From Acidimicrobiaceae bacterium (GTDB lineage Bacteria; Actinomycetota; Acidimicrobiia; Acidimicrobiales; UBA8190), in assembly GCA_003151475.1 (NCBI GenBank), contig PLXQ01000021.1, forward strand, positions 43,009-107,008: a stretch of DNA of 64,000 nucleotides. Reading direction: 5' to 3'. How positions within the stretch are numbered: the stretch's first letter is position 1; every line of letters begins with the position of its first letter. The position numbers and the translations under genes were made by a program. The notes under the pieces are model-generated. The model did no database searches, was not told where the DNA came from, and worked only from the letters and a program-made list of their open reading frames with translations. This document shows, piece after piece, positions 7,676-16,527 of this stretch.

Positions 7676-9544
7676 TCAGGATCGGCGCACCCGTACGTAG
7701 TCGACGTTGAGGCTGCCTCTGTCCTGGGGGCCATGGGCGATCGTGATCAGGTTGGTCCCGCCGCCCCATTCGAGCGTCGCCGTCACGGTCCGCCATGTCG
7801 TCCATTGCGGCGCCGTCGGCACCTTCAGCCGTCCGGTCCCGTGCTGTCGTCCGCTGGCCGGGTCGGATGCGGTAACGGTGAGAGTGGCCGACCTCCCGGT
7901 GGCGTTGGCCACGTGGCAATCGAGATGGTAACGACCGGCCTCGGGAACGGCGATGGCCAGGGCGACGCTGCTGCCGGGCTGGTCGAGCCCGGTCACGTAG
8001 CCGAGACCTTCGAATCCCGGGAAGGTGTTGTCGAATCGAGCCGAGCCCGACCACGCCCCGACCTCGGCCTCGTAGTGCACCTCCTCGGCCGCCGCCACCT
8101 TGACGAGGGAGGACGCGTGGGGTGCCAACGCCACGCTCCACTTCGTCATGGGCCCGAGATCGGTGTGGGTCCACAAGTCACGGACGTCGGCCGGGGCCCG
8201 GAGCCCCAGCTCAGCGACGAAGTCGATGGTCCTGGTCGTGGTTCCGGGCCCGTTGCCGCGATTGAAGAGGCCCACCACCCAGCTCCCGTCGGAGAGCTGG
8301 CCGATCCAGCGCTCGGGATCCCGACTGGAGCTGTCGTAGATGTAGGAGTGGGTGTTCAGGAACACGGGCTTTCCCACCAGCCCGTCGTGGTGCACGGCCA
8401 ACACCTCGGGGTTCTGGAAGAACGGTGCGTTCGGTCCGATGGTGTCGTGCTGATCGGTGATGGCGATGGCCGCTCCGGCCATGACGAACAGGTTGATGGC
8501 ACTTCGGCGCTCGTCGTCGTGGCCGAACGAGCTCATGATCAACGGATCGCCGTCGAGGATCAGCTGCCCCCGTCCGGAGATGTCCGAGAAGCCCGTAAAG
8601 CCGAGGAAGGCGTTTCTCCATTGGGTCCACATCGGTTGCCATGTCTGGCGGCCACCCTCACTGAGAAAGAACCAACCGCCGTAGGACACGTCGTCGTCGA
8701 TACGGATCAGATCACCGAAGCGGCGCTCGGTAGCGCCGTGGTTGAAGAGATTGGGCATGACCAGGCTGAGCATCATGTCGCCGGCGGCCTCATTCATCCA
8801 GCGCAGGGCATCGAGGTAGTTCTCGCTTCCGTGCGCCACGCCGATCGTGCCGTCGGTCTGATCGAAGCCCGACTCGTACCACGCCAGGAAATCGATGCGG
8901 AGTAAGACGGCGCCGAGAGCGCGGAAGTACTCCACGTAGCCCTTCACATATTCCTCAGCCCCGTCGCGCGTGACATCGACCCAGTACAACTGGCCGTCGC
9001 TGTTGAGGTAGTCCCCCTCGTTCACGATGTCGGCCACCTTGATGTCGGGGCGGCCGACGACGGTGACCGACGGGTCCGTCACCGCTGACTTCGTCACCCA
9101 CAGGGGGTTGTAGTAGACGCCCAACTGCAGACCGCGGCTGCGCAGATAGCTCGCCCACCAGGCCCAGTCATGGGTCCAGCTGTCGTTGAAGCTGCGGATG
9201 TACCCGTGGGCCGTGACTTTCTGGGTGTAGTCGACCCAGCCGTCGGTGCATACCATCTTGTAGCCGTGCGGGCGGAAGGTCTCGGCCACCCAGTCCACAT
9301 TCGTCTTCCACAGGTCTTCGGGCATGGCCATGTTGGTGACGTTGTTGTAGCCGTAGGTGCTCCAGTAAAGCGGCCCCGCCCCGCCCGGCCGGTAGCGCGT
9401 CTCCACCACCGACTCGACCGCCGAGACCCCGTCGGGTTCGGCCCGGGGATCGTGGCTCGGAGAAAGACGGGGGGCGACCGCCAGCCCCGTCACGGCGACG
9501 CCACCCCTCTTCAGAAGATCTCGGCGTGTGAACATCCGTACCAC
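7676..9544 (-). CDS. Tat-exported alpha-galactosidase-like glycoside hydrolase with carbohydrate-binding tail
   Basis: A 622-residue exported protein. FTRRDLLKRGG followed by a hydrophobic stretch is a twin-arginine signal, so the enzyme folds before export. The body resembles the TIM barrel of GH27/GH36 alpha-galactosidases: WSTYGYNNV, CTDGWVDYTQKV, and LLRIDFLAWYESGF, where the Asp of RIDF is the candidate nucleophile. The last about 140 residues (from VHYEAEVGAWSGS) look like a CBM6/CBM35 beta-sandwich. GTG 9544 is chosen because GGAGGAG lies six bases upstream; ATG 9535 is nearer the Arg pair but badly spaced from it. The exact substrate is unknown; the GH clan is inferred from motif-level similarity. 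Confidence 0.7.
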   Translation of the reverse strand: MVRMFTRRDLLKRGGVAVTGLAVAPRLSPSHDPRAEPDGVSAVESVVETRYRPGGAGPLYWSTYGYNNVTNMAMPEDLWKTNVDWVAETFRPHGYKMVCTDGWVDYTQKVTAHGYIRSFNDSWTHDWAWWASYLRSRGLQLGVYYNPLWVTKSAVTDPSVTVVGRPDIKVADIVNEGDYLNSDGQLYWVDVTRDGAEEYVKGYVEYFRALGAVLLRIDFLAWYESGFDQTDGTIGVAHGSENYLDALRWMNEAAGDMMLSLVMPNLFNHGATERRFGDLIRIDDDVSYGGWFFLSEGGRQTWQPMWTQWRNAFLGFTGFSDISGRGQLILDGDPLIMSSFGHDDERRSAINLFVMAGAAIAITDQHDTIGPNAPFFQNPEVLAVHHDGLVGKPVFLNTHSYIYDSSSRDPERWIGQLSDGSWVVGLFNRGNGPGTTTRTIDFVAELGLRAPADVRDLWTHTDLGPMTKWSVALAPHASSLVKVAAAEEVHYEAEVGAWSGSARFDNTFPGFEGLGYVTGLDQPGSSVALAIAVPEAGRYHLDCHVANATGRSATLTVTASDPASGRQHGTGRLKVPTAPQWTTWRTVTATLEWGGGTNLITIAHGPQDRGSLNVDYVRVRRS

Positions 9545-9550
9545 CGCTTT

Positions 9551-9557
9551 CTCCTCC
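9551..9557 (-). promoter_or_regulatory. Shine-Dalgarno GGAGGAG deciding a GTG start
   Basis: On the minus strand GGAGGAG lies six bases before GTG 9544 and fifteen before ATG 9535. The spacing favours the GTG as start of the Tat glycosidase-like gene. Confidence 0.6.
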
Positions 9558-9744
9558 CCGCCGCAAAGACAGCGGTCCGCTCCGACGCATCATTACCACG
9601 GGCGGTCGACGGCGCCTGGAACTCGGCCCCTGCTGTGGGCGTCGGAGAGGACCAGGCGAACCGGGAGGGCGGGCGCACACGTCTGTCGCCGTCAGCAGGC
9701 CCCGGAGCCGTCACGCTGCGGCGCGGCGCGGCCGTCCCACACCG

Positions 9745-10059
9745 TTACTCCCGGCTTGACACCTCCGGCCACTCCCCGGAGCGCCATAGAGCGATGTAGT
9801 GCGCAACCGGGTGAGCCGATCCGGCCAATGCGACGGCGCCCGACATGCGGTCAACGAGGTAGGGGCCCTTCTCGGCATACGTGTCCTTCGGTTCTCGGCT
9901 TCCCTCGGCGTAGCGCCGATTGGCCCATGAGATCGCCCAACCCCACTCGAACGGACGCACCTCCGTGACGACCCATTCGTCGTCCAAGGGAGGTTCCCAG
10001 GCAGCGAGGAAGTCGCGCACGATCTCGATGGCTTCCCGTTCGCTCACTTGTCGTGACAC
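9745..10059 (-). CDS. Immunity protein 35 / YrhB-domain-like small protein
   Basis: A 104-residue cytoplasmic protein. EIVRDFLA at the N-terminus and YAEKGPYLVDRMSGAV...GSAHPVAHYIALWR at the C-terminus match the Imm35/YrhB fold, a family found as immunity proteins in polymorphic toxin loci and as small chaperone-like proteins. The start is probably GTG 10059, with GTG 10047 possible; neither has a clear Shine-Dalgarno sequence. No toxin gene with a matching secretion domain lies beside it, so an immunity role is not supported by context. The upstream neighbour, 21 bases away on the same strand, is a small membrane protein and may share the transcript. Confidence 0.6.
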   Translation of the reverse strand: MSRQVSEREAIEIVRDFLAAWEPPLDDEWVVTEVRPFEWGWAISWANRRYAEGSREPKDTYAEKGPYLVDRMSGAVALAGSAHPVAHYIALWRSGEWPEVSSRE

Positions 10060-10080
10060 CGCGTTCGAGTCCGACGCCCG

Positions 10081-10362
10081 TCAAGGCTCCGCAGAGGACC
10101 GGAACAGAACGATGGAGGCAATCGACCAGAACACCGTCAGAGCGAGCCAGATCAGGAGCCTGACCCAGGGGTGAGGCCCTCCTGCGAACGTGATCGACAG
10201 CCTGCTGCTGTACGCCGTGCTGGAGGACAGTGGCGCATAACCCGTCCAACCGGTAAGAGGTCGGGGCGCCGTGATCCATGTTCCGAGGAAGGCCAGGCCA
10301 AGTCCCAGGCCGACGACGATCACGATCCGCTGCCGGAGATTCAGGCGGCGAGAAGAGCGCAT
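10081..10362 (-). CDS. Small two-helix membrane protein
   Basis: A 93-residue protein with two predicted membrane helices: RIVIVVGLGLGLAFLGTWI near the N-terminus after a basic RSSRRLNLRQR stretch, and LLIWLALTVFWSIASIVLF near the C-terminus. The connecting loop has GWTGYAPLSSS, so the loop is probably outside and both termini inside. The basic N-terminus agrees with this by the positive-inside rule. ATG 10362 is the only clear start. No function can be assigned. It precedes the Imm35-like gene by 21 bases on the same strand. Confidence 0.6.
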   Translation of the reverse strand: MRSSRRLNLRQRIVIVVGLGLGLAFLGTWITAPRPLTGWTGYAPLSSSTAYSSRLSITFAGGPHPWVRLLIWLALTVFWSIASIVLFRSSAEP

Positions 10363-10484
10363 CTCGCCAGCATCTCATCAGTCGACGGGGATGCGCCCAT
10401 CGGTCTCGGGGAGAGAGCTCGCAGGACCCCGGCCGGCGGGACGGAAATTAACCCCGAGAGCATGCGGCCTGGCGGACGACTCCG
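10363..10484. other. Short non-coding gap
   Basis: 122 bases between the two-helix membrane protein start and the end of the next minus-strand gene. I see no gene, strong hairpin or clear promoter. Confidence 0.5.
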
Positions 10485-11762
10485 TCACCGCAGCGGCACC
10501 CTGACCAGAGTGCTGTAACCGAGGTAACCGTTCATTCGGAACGGGGGCTCCAGGAGATACATCGACTCACCGAGGACCGCTGCCTGTCCCGGGAGCAGTC
10601 CGTATTCACCCTGTCCGATCGGTATGGTCAGAGGGGGCAACGTGGCCACGACGCGTTCGGCACCGGTATCCGGATTGATGTGCACAATCTCCTGCGGGCG
10701 CGGCGACGTCGGCGGCAGCGCAGTCGGCGGCCACTGCCACAACATGGTCCAGAGGCCATCGGATTCGTCTCCGATGACGGTGTCGGGGTCATATCCCTGG
10801 TCGGGGACCTCGAAAACAGGTCGGAAGTCTGATCCGTCGAAACGCCAGATCGTCTCCTTCGTACAACCCGTGTGCTGCCTCCCCATGCCGACCCAGAGAT
10901 GGTCACCACTTCCAATGAGCCAACAGACAAGCAACGAACTGGCGGGGACGACCACGGCGGCCTTGTCCGACCCCGGCGCCAGGTAATAGAGGGCGCTCGG
11001 CGCAGAGCAGCCGGGACACACGCCGCCCTCGATGGAATTCCCGATCCAGAGCCCGTCGTCATCGGCGGTCAGGAGGGGGCGGTAGAGGGTGGGCATGGCC
11101 ACGGTTTGCACCACCTGGCCGGAGGACATCGAGACCTGGAGCACCTCGGCGCCCTGGGTGGTCGAGTTGTCGTAGATCCAGAACCAACCACCGCCGGAAG
11201 CGGTAACCGGCCGCGTGTCGGAGTAGCTGCCATAGGTCATCACCACGGGGCCGACCGATTTCTGACCGGTCCGGGGATCGACACGGGCGATCCTGATGGT
11301 GGCGTTGTTCGAGTCGGGAATGTAGCTATTCACCTCCGCGACGGTGCCGCCGTCGACGGCGGGGTCGTTGCAGTCGACCGCGGTTGCCGGCTCTACCGCC
11401 AGCGGCGCCGGGTCCACCACGGCCGAGACGCAGGAGGGGTTCACGCGTGAAGCCGTAGACGCGCTGGCGCCGCTGAGGAGCAGATCTCCGTGGGCGACGG
11501 CGATCTGATTGAACTCGTCGGCCGCCCCGAGCAGCACCGACGGGTACTCGCCGGCGGCCACAGACGTTGTCGTCGTGGGCAATTGGGCTGGGGCGGTCGG
11601 GCTGGTCGAAAGCTCGGTTCCCTGGTGCTGCGCATCGGCCCGGGCCTGACGGGAGGCGGTGGAGACGGGCGCCGTCAGGATCGATCCCGCCGAGGCTGCC
11701 GCCGTGAGGACGACCAGCAGCACCACGGCCACCCACGGGCTACGGACACCCCTGATCCTCAT
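10485..11762 (-). CDS. Membrane-anchored or secreted beta-propeller-like protein
   Basis: A 425-residue protein with one N-terminal hydrophobic segment (SPWVAVVLLVVLTAAASAGS) that acts as signal or anchor, then a Ser/Thr/Pro-rich linker (about 45-75). The rest has repeated patterns of the type GGWFWIYDN, DGLWIGN, DHLWVGMG and DGLWTMLW, each preceded by a polar turn, as in beta-propeller blades. Several cysteines (NPSCVSAV, VDCND, CPGCSAP) suggest disulfides outside the cell. ATG 11762 is supported by GGGAGGT five bases upstream; the longer open frame adds low-complexity Arg-rich residues. No enzymatic motif is recognised and the ligand is unknown. Confidence 0.65.
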   Translation of the reverse strand: MRIRGVRSPWVAVVLLVVLTAAASAGSILTAPVSTASRQARADAQHQGTELSTSPTAPAQLPTTTTSVAAGEYPSVLLGAADEFNQIAVAHGDLLLSGASASTASRVNPSCVSAVVDPAPLAVEPATAVDCNDPAVDGGTVAEVNSYIPDSNNATIRIARVDPRTGQKSVGPVVMTYGSYSDTRPVTASGGGWFWIYDNSTTQGAEVLQVSMSSGQVVQTVAMPTLYRPLLTADDDGLWIGNSIEGGVCPGCSAPSALYYLAPGSDKAAVVVPASSLLVCWLIGSGDHLWVGMGRQHTGCTKETIWRFDGSDFRPVFEVPDQGYDPDTVIGDESDGLWTMLWQWPPTALPPTSPRPQEIVHINPDTGAERVVATLPPLTIPIGQGEYGLLPGQAAVLGESMYLLEPPFRMNGYLGYSTLVRVPLR

Positions 11763-11898
11763 CAGCACCTCCCGCCAACCGATGAGCCCGACGACAGCGC
11801 GCGGCCACCCTATAGCGGCATCCGGTCGGACCCCGCCGCCACCAACGGCGGGCCGATGCCGGCCCGTGGCGATGCGAGTCCGAGGCCTCAGGGCAGCC

Positions 11899-12315
11899 TC
11901 AATACGGGAGGTCCTCGGGCGTGCAGTTCCGGAAGTCCGGTTCCGGCTGCACCTCGAACTGCACCGCTTCGATCGAGGAGTCACCCTGAAGGACCGCTCG
12001 GGCCACCCGGTGCATGCCGTCCATCACCCGACCGTCGACGCCGAGGATGATCGGATGGGAGGGATCGACTTCACCGATGAGGCGAAAGTGCTCCACGATC
12101 TTGCGGACGGTTGCGGCTTCAGCACTGCCGGCAAACCAGTAGTCGGTGTCCAGTTCCCCGATGGACTCGAGCGGCACCCGGCGTACGGGGAGAGCCGAGC
12201 TCAGACGGATCAGGCGGCCGACGTCCCAGGCGTCGAGGCCTTCGTCTCCGGGCCAGAAGTGGTACTGCGTGCGCACCGACACAGTCTTCCCCAGTGCTGG
12301 AGATGACCCCTCCAT
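11899..12315 (-). CDS. Conserved hypothetical with ParB-like nuclease-type motif
   Basis: Up to 138 residues. The core ILGVDGRVMDGMHRVARAVLQG resembles the GxHR-type motif of ParB/Srx-fold proteins, preceded by VPLESIGELD, which fits the fold's first strand and turn. DNA binding or a nucleotide-dependent reaction is possible but not shown. ATG 12315 gives the longest form. GTG 12276, behind GGGGAAG, may be the real start, because the first 13 residues look unlike a folded domain. It is divergent from the lipoprotein gene at 12330, so the two share a very short promoter region. Confidence 0.55.
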   Translation of the reverse strand: MEGSSPALGKTVSVRTQYHFWPGDEGLDAWDVGRLIRLSSALPVRRVPLESIGELDTDYWFAGSAEAATVRKIVEHFRLIGEVDPSHPIILGVDGRVMDGMHRVARAVLQGDSSIEAVQFEVQPEPDFRNCTPEDLPY

Positions 12316-12329
12316 GCGACACTTGCGTC

Positions 12330-12824
12330 GTGCCCAGTAAGCGAAAACACCGCATGGTCCTGGGTCTCGTGCTCATGGCCATGACGCTCGGAGCCTGCGG
12401 CAGTTCGATTCCCGGCTCGGCCCGGTCAGGTTCGGGTCAGCAGCCCCCGATCGACCCGAACCTGTATATCCAGACCAACAACGCCTACAAGCACTATCCG
12501 CCTGCGACCAAGGAGCAGGCGGCGGCGGGCGCCCCCGTCGCCGCCGCCGTCAGCCGGATCCTCCCAGCGATCGCCGCTGCGCCACCGATCACCGAGTCCT
12601 CCGTCAGAAGCGCTCTCCAATCTGTCATCTCGAGTACAAACCCGCACGGGGAGATCGAGGTGTCGGCGCACGCGGCGAGCGGTGACGGCATCGGATTCGG
12701 CGTCTTCGTCCCCGTAGGGAAGTCTGGCGCCTGCGTGCACGGTTGGATCTCGACGCGCGACAGCAACGTCGCCGTTGACGGGATAAGTCCCGACGGCGGG
12801 TGTCTGGCGCTCCTCGGAGCCTGA
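12330..12824 (+). CDS. Hypothetical lipoprotein
   Basis: A 164-residue protein that starts at GTG 12330 with a basic n-region (SKRKHR), a hydrophobic core and the lipobox LGAC, so it should be diacylated on Cys and anchored outside the membrane. ATG 12354 is a possible shorter start but would lose the positive charges. The mature part has a Ser/Gly-rich linker, then about 120 residues ending with two cysteines (SGACVHGW, DGGCLALL) that could pair. No family is recognised. Its 3' end faces the ilvC 3' end 44 bases away. Confidence 0.6.
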   Translation: MPSKRKHRMVLGLVLMAMTLGACGSSIPGSARSGSGQQPPIDPNLYIQTNNAYKHYPPATKEQAAAGAPVAAAVSRILPAIAAAPPITESSVRSALQSVISSTNPHGEIEVSAHAASGDGIGFGVFVPVGKSGACVHGWISTRDSNVAVDGISPDGGCLALLGA

Positions 12825-12868
12825 GCGTTGCCGGAATTCGGCGGCCGAAGGTAACGACCGCCCGGGGG

Positions 12869-13894
12869 TCAGCCCCCCGAGACGTCCTGGATGCGCTGCT
12901 TGCCGGCGGAGATGAAGGGCATCATGGCCCGGAGCTCGGCGCCGACCTTCTCGATGGGATGGGCGGCGCCGGCGGCGCGGAGCGCCTCGAAGTTCTTGCG
13001 ACCCGAGCGGTTCTCGGCCATCCACTCCTCGGCGAACTTGCCCGAGCGGATGTCGTCGAGGATCTGTTGCATCTCGGCGCGGACGTGGGCGTCGATGACC
13101 TTGGGACCGCGGGTGAGGTCGCCGTATTCGGCGGTGTCGGAGATGGAGAAGCGCATGCCGGCGATGCCCTGCTCGTACATGAGGTCGACGATGAGCTTGA
13201 GCTCGTGGAGGCACTCGAAGTAGGCCGACTCCGGTTGGTAGCCGGCGTTGACGAGGGTCTCGAAGCCGGCCTGGACGAGGGAGGTGAGGCCGCCGCAGAG
13301 GACGACCTGCTCGCCGAAGAGATCGGTCTCGGTCTCCTCGTCGAAGGTGGTGTCGAGGACACCGGCCCGGGTGGCACCGAGAGCATGGGCGTAGGAGAGG
13401 GCGAGGTCATGGGCCTTGCCCGAGGCGTCTTGGGCTACGGCCACGAGAGAGGGGACCCCGCCGCCTTCGGTGTAGGTACGGCGGACGAGGTGGCCGGGGC
13501 CCTTGGGGGCGACCATGGCCACGTCGACGCCGGGCGGGGGGACGATCTGGCCGAAGCGGATGTTGAAGCCGTGGGCGAAGAAGATGGCGTCACCCTGGCG
13601 GAGATGGGGGGCGATCTCGGCGGCGTAGACAGAGCCCTGCTCGGTGTCGGGCAGGAGGATCATGATGAGGTCGGCCTCGGCCGAGGCGTCGGCCACGGAG
13701 AGGACACGGAGGCCCGCCTCGGTCGCCTTCTGGGTCGAGGAGGAGCCGGCGCGGAGCCCCACGCGGACGTCGACGCCCGACTCGGCCAGGTTCAGGGCAT
13801 GGGCGTGGCCCTGGGAGCCGTAGCCGATGACGGCGACTTTGCGTCCCTGGATGAGGGACGCGTCGGCATCGGACTCGTAATAGAGCTTGGCCAT
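12869..13894 (-). CDS. ilvC: Ketol-acid reductoisomerase
   Basis: A 341-residue class I (short) enzyme. It converts acetolactate or acetohydroxybutyrate to the dihydroxy acid with NADPH and Mg2+, the second step of valine/isoleucine synthesis. [17 protein letters not shown] (about 20-36) is the Rossmann site, [13 protein letters not shown] is a family hallmark, and [16 protein letters not shown] holds the metal-binding Asp and Glu residues. The knotted C-terminal domain is complete ([14 protein letters not shown]). It is the last gene of ilvB-ilvN-ilvC, 42 bases after ilvN. GAGG lies upstream of ATG 13894. Confidence 0.97.
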   Translation of the reverse strand: MAKLYYESDADASLIQGRKVAVIGYGSQGHAHALNLAESGVDVRVGLRAGSSSTQKATEAGLRVLSVADASAEADLIMILLPDTEQGSVYAAEIAPHLRQGDAIFFAHGFNIRFGQIVPPPGVDVAMVAPKGPGHLVRRTYTEGGGVPSLVAVAQDASGKAHDLALSYAHALGATRAGVLDTTFDEETETDLFGEQVVLCGGLTSLVQAGFETLVNAGYQPESAYFECLHELKLIVDLMYEQGIAGMRFSISDTAEYGDLTRGPKVIDAHVRAEMQQILDDIRSGKFAEEWMAENRSGRKNFEALRAAGAAHPIEKVGAELRAMMPFISAGKQRIQDVSGG

Positions 13895-13936
13895 CTCAAT
13901 CTGCCTCGTTGTTGGTCAGGGGACCGGAGTCCCTGG

Positions 13937-14521
13937 TCATGTGATCTTCGATGGTGCGGGGTCGGTGCTGCCCCCGGCGACGGAACGGAGCCGTGCGGCC
14001 CGGCGTTCCAGCTTAGGCAGAGCCACACGGCCCGTCCGCTGGAGCTCCACGATGCCGTAGGGCCTGATGAGGTTCTCGAAGTCGTCGAGCTTGGAGGGCG
14101 CCCCCGCCAGCATGACGGTGATGCGGTCCCGGCCGACGTCGACGATCTTGCCTTCGAAGACACCGACGAGGGAGATGACCTGGCCGCGTTCGGCCGGATC
14201 GGCCGAGACGGTGGCCAGGAGGAGCTCCCGTTCGGTGGCATCTTCGGGGGCCAGCTCGAAGATGTCGACGACGTTGATGAGCTTGTCGAGCTGGCGGAGG
14301 ATCTGCTCGAGGGGGGACGACTCCACGTCGACGACGATGGTGATGCGCGAGAGGCGGTCGTTGTCGGTGGGGGCGACGGCCAGGGAGTAGATGTTGAAGC
14401 CGCGGCGCGAGAAGAGAGAGGCCACCCGGGCGAGGACGCCGGCCTTGTTCTCCACCAGGACGGAGATGATGTGGTGGCGGGCGCCCGGGCCCCCGGGGCC
14501 GGCCGGGGCGGTGGGCGCCAT
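13937..14521 (-). CDS. ilvN: Acetolactate synthase regulatory (small) subunit
   Basis: A 194-residue protein with an N-terminal ACT domain (HHIISVLVENKAGVLARVASLFSRRGFNIYSL, read in two parts) and the ALS small-subunit C-terminal domain (about 90-170). It binds valine for feedback inhibition and activates the catalytic subunit. The start overlaps the ilvB stop: ATG 14521 shares one base with it, and GTG 14524 would overlap by four. Either way it is coupled to ilvB. The length is slightly above the usual 160-175 because of a Pro/Gly/Ala-rich N-terminal extension and a tail ending STDPAPSKIT. Confidence 0.95.
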   Translation of the reverse strand: MAPTAPAGPGGPGARHHIISVLVENKAGVLARVASLFSRRGFNIYSLAVAPTDNDRLSRITIVVDVESSPLEQILRQLDKLINVVDIFELAPEDATERELLLATVSADPAERGQVISLVGVFEGKIVDVGRDRITVMLAGAPSKLDDFENLIRPYGIVELQRTGRVALPKLERRAARLRSVAGGSTDPAPSKIT

Positions 14522-16287
14522 CACCGGCCCCCTTCACCCTCGGCGGGGCCGACGATGATGTCGTCGTTGGGGGCGCCGGCGGGGACCATGGGGTAGACCT
14601 TCTCGAAGGCGTCGGTACGGAAGTCGATGACAACCGGGCGGTCGTCGATGCCGTTGGCCTTCTCGATGGCCGGGGCCACCTCTTCGGCCGATTCCACCTT
14701 GAGACCGACGCAGCCCATGGCCTCGGCCCACTTGACGTAGTCGGGGAGGTCGGGCGAGAGGTAGACCTCGGAGTAGCGCTCGGCGTAGAAGAGCTCCTGC
14801 CATTGGCGGACCATGCCCAGATAGGCGTTGTTCAAGATGGCGATCTTGACGGGGATCTTCTCGGCCGACGCGGTGACGAGCTCCTGGGCCGTCATCTGGA
14901 AGCAGCCGTCGCCGTCGATGGCCCAGACGGTCTTGTCGGGGCGGCCCACCTTGGCGCCGATGGCGGCGGGGACGGCGAAGCCCATGGTGCCCGCTCCGCC
15001 CGAGTTGACCCAGGTGTAGGGGTGGTTGAACTGCCAGTACTGCGACGCCCACATCTGGTGCTGGCCCACGCCGGAGGCGACGATGGTGTCGTCGGGGGAA
15101 AGGTCGCGAAGCTGCTCCACGACGTACTGGGGCTTGAGCGCTCCCCCGTCCTCCTGGTTGTAGGTGAGGGGGAACTCGGCCTGCCAGGCCCGGATCTGGT
15201 CCAGCCAGGAGCTGAGATCGGGGCGGGTGGCGGCCCGGGAGCCGGTGTCGGGGACGGTGCCCACCGGGCCCAGGCCCTGAGAAGCCAGGGCTTCCAAGAT
15301 CTGCTCCATGACGAGGCGGGCGTCGCCGGCGATGGGGACGTCGGGGCGGCGGACCTTGCCCAGCTCAGCGGGGTCGATGTCGACGTGGATGATCTTGGCT
15401 TCGGGGGCGAAGGCGGAGACCTTGCCGGTGACCCGGTCGTCGAAGCGCGAGCCCAAGGCGATGAGGAGGTCCGACTTCTGCATGGCGGTGACGGCGGTGT
15501 AGTTGCCGTGCATGCCGGGCATGCCCAGGCAGAGGGGGTGGGAGTCGGGGAAGGTGCCGCGGCCCATGAGGGTGGTGACAACGGGGATACCGGTCCGGGT
15601 GGCCAGCTCGAAGAGGGCCTCGGCGCCGCGGGCCTTCAAGATGCCGCCGCCGGCGTAGATGACGGGGCGCTCGGCGGCCAGGATGAGCTCGGCCGCCCGG
15701 GAGACCTCTTCGGGGTCGCCGGTGGTCTGGGGCTTGTAGCCGGGGAGGTCGAGCTCGTCGAGGGAGGACGGCCAGTACCAGTCCATGGTGGCGTTCGAGA
15801 TGTCCTTCGGGAGATCGACGAGGACGGGGCCGGGGCGGCCGGTGGTGGCCACGTGGAAGGCCTCGGCCACCACCCGGGGGATGTCGTTGACGTCGGTGAT
15901 GAGCCAGTTGTGCTTGGTGATGTCCAGGGTGACCCCGGTGATGGGGACCTCTTGGAAGGCGTCGGTGCCGATGGCCGTGGTGGGGACCTGGCCGGTGATG
16001 ACGACGATGGGGATCGAGTCCATCATGGCGTCGGCCAGGGGGGTGACGATGTTGGTGGCACCGGGGCCCGAGGTGACCATGGCCACGCCGGGGCGGCCGG
16101 TGACATGGGCGTAGCCCTCGGCCATGTGGCCCGCGCCCTGCTCGTGGCGGACGAGGATGTGGCGGATGGAGGAGTCGAGGATGGGGTCGTAGACGGGCAG
16201 GATGGCGCCGCCGGGGAGGCCGAAGATGACCTCCACCTTCTGCATCTCGAGGCTCTTGATGAGAGCCTGGGCTCCGGTCAGTTTCAT
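14521..16287 (-). CDS. ilvB: Acetolactate synthase catalytic (large) subunit
   Basis: A 588-residue ThDP enzyme that condenses two pyruvates, or pyruvate with 2-oxobutyrate, as the committed step of branched-chain amino acid synthesis. The catalytic Glu lies in VRHEQGAGHMAEGYA, and the ThDP/Mg motif begins with IDGDGCFQMTAQEL and ends at AILNN. The FAD-binding middle domain is intact (GSRFDDRVTGK). ATG 16287 is chosen for MKLTGAQALI, which is the family N-terminus, and for GAGGA eight bases upstream. An upstream in-frame extension is Arg-rich and not family-like. Expression is probably controlled by the leader peptide and attenuator at 16424-16527. Confidence 0.97.
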   Translation of the reverse strand: MKLTGAQALIKSLEMQKVEVIFGLPGGAILPVYDPILDSSIRHILVRHEQGAGHMAEGYAHVTGRPGVAMVTSGPGATNIVTPLADAMMDSIPIVVITGQVPTTAIGTDAFQEVPITGVTLDITKHNWLITDVNDIPRVVAEAFHVATTGRPGPVLVDLPKDISNATMDWYWPSSLDELDLPGYKPQTTGDPEEVSRAAELILAAERPVIYAGGGILKARGAEALFELATRTGIPVVTTLMGRGTFPDSHPLCLGMPGMHGNYTAVTAMQKSDLLIALGSRFDDRVTGKVSAFAPEAKIIHVDIDPAELGKVRRPDVPIAGDARLVMEQILEALASQGLGPVGTVPDTGSRAATRPDLSSWLDQIRAWQAEFPLTYNQEDGGALKPQYVVEQLRDLSPDDTIVASGVGQHQMWASQYWQFNHPYTWVNSGGAGTMGFAVPAAIGAKVGRPDKTVWAIDGDGCFQMTAQELVTASAEKIPVKIAILNNAYLGMVRQWQELFYAERYSEVYLSPDLPDYVKWAEAMGCVGLKVESAEEVAPAIEKANGIDDRPVVIDFRTDAFEKVYPMVPAGAPNDDIIVGPAEGEGGR

Positions 16288-16423
16288 TGCTGGTGTCCTC
16301 GCTCGTCGGGGGCGCCTCTGTGAAGGTGCCCTCATCGGTGGTGCTGGTTGGTCGTGGGTGCTGTGGTCGTGGCTTGCTGTGGTCGGGATGGGTCTGGTCG
16401 GAGAAAGGTGTCCGGAAATTGAA

Positions 16424-16447
16424 ACGACCTCCCGTCGGGGAGGTCGT
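16424..16447 (-). terminator. Attenuator hairpin upstream of ilvB
   Basis: A perfect 10-bp stem (ACGACCTCCC / GGGAGGTCGT) with a 4-base loop. On the ilvB strand it is followed by TTCAATTTCC. It lies 36 bases after the leader peptide stop and 137 before the ilvB start, as expected for a terminator that stops the ilv transcript when branched-chain aminoacyl-tRNAs are plentiful. Confidence 0.8.
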
Positions 16448-16450
16448 GAA

Positions 16451-16482
16451 GCGCACGTGCCGCGGCCGCGGATCAGGTGCGC
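16451..16482 (-). promoter_or_regulatory. Upstream stem of the ilvB leader (pause or antiterminator candidate)
   Basis: GCGCAC at 16451-16456 pairs with GTGCGC at 16477-16482, enclosing the palindrome CCGCGGCCGCGG. On the ilvB strand this stem begins directly after the leader stop codon. It is the natural partner for alternative folding with the terminator hairpin; which pairing competes is not proven here. Confidence 0.5.
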
Positions 16483-16527
16483 TTAGGTCAGTACTACGAG
16501 AATGGTGGTGGGTGCGGAGAAGCTCAT
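16483..16527 (-). CDS. ilvB leader peptide, 14 residues
   Basis: A 14-codon frame from ATG 16527 to TAA reads MSFSAPTTILVVLT. Five consecutive branched-chain codons (Ile-Leu-Val-Val-Leu: ATT CTC GTA GTA CTG) sit at the end, including two GTA codons that are rare in this GC-rich genome. The stop is followed at once by a stem and then the terminator hairpin. This is the classical attenuation layout: ribosome stalling on scarce Ile/Leu/Val tRNAs should prevent the terminator from forming and let ilvBNC be transcribed. There is no clear Shine-Dalgarno sequence, so the leader may be read from a leaderless transcript. Confidence 0.85.
   Translation of the reverse strand: MSFSAPTTILVVLT

Noticed and set aside
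9745..10362. Toxin-immunity pair
   Set aside because: The Imm35-like gene has no neighbouring toxin with a recognisable export or nuclease domain, and the membrane neighbour is too short and has no toxin motif.
12800..14596. A 598-codon plus-strand frame opposite ilvC and ilvN
   Set aside because: It is an antisense shadow with Asp/Gly/Val repeats and no start context.
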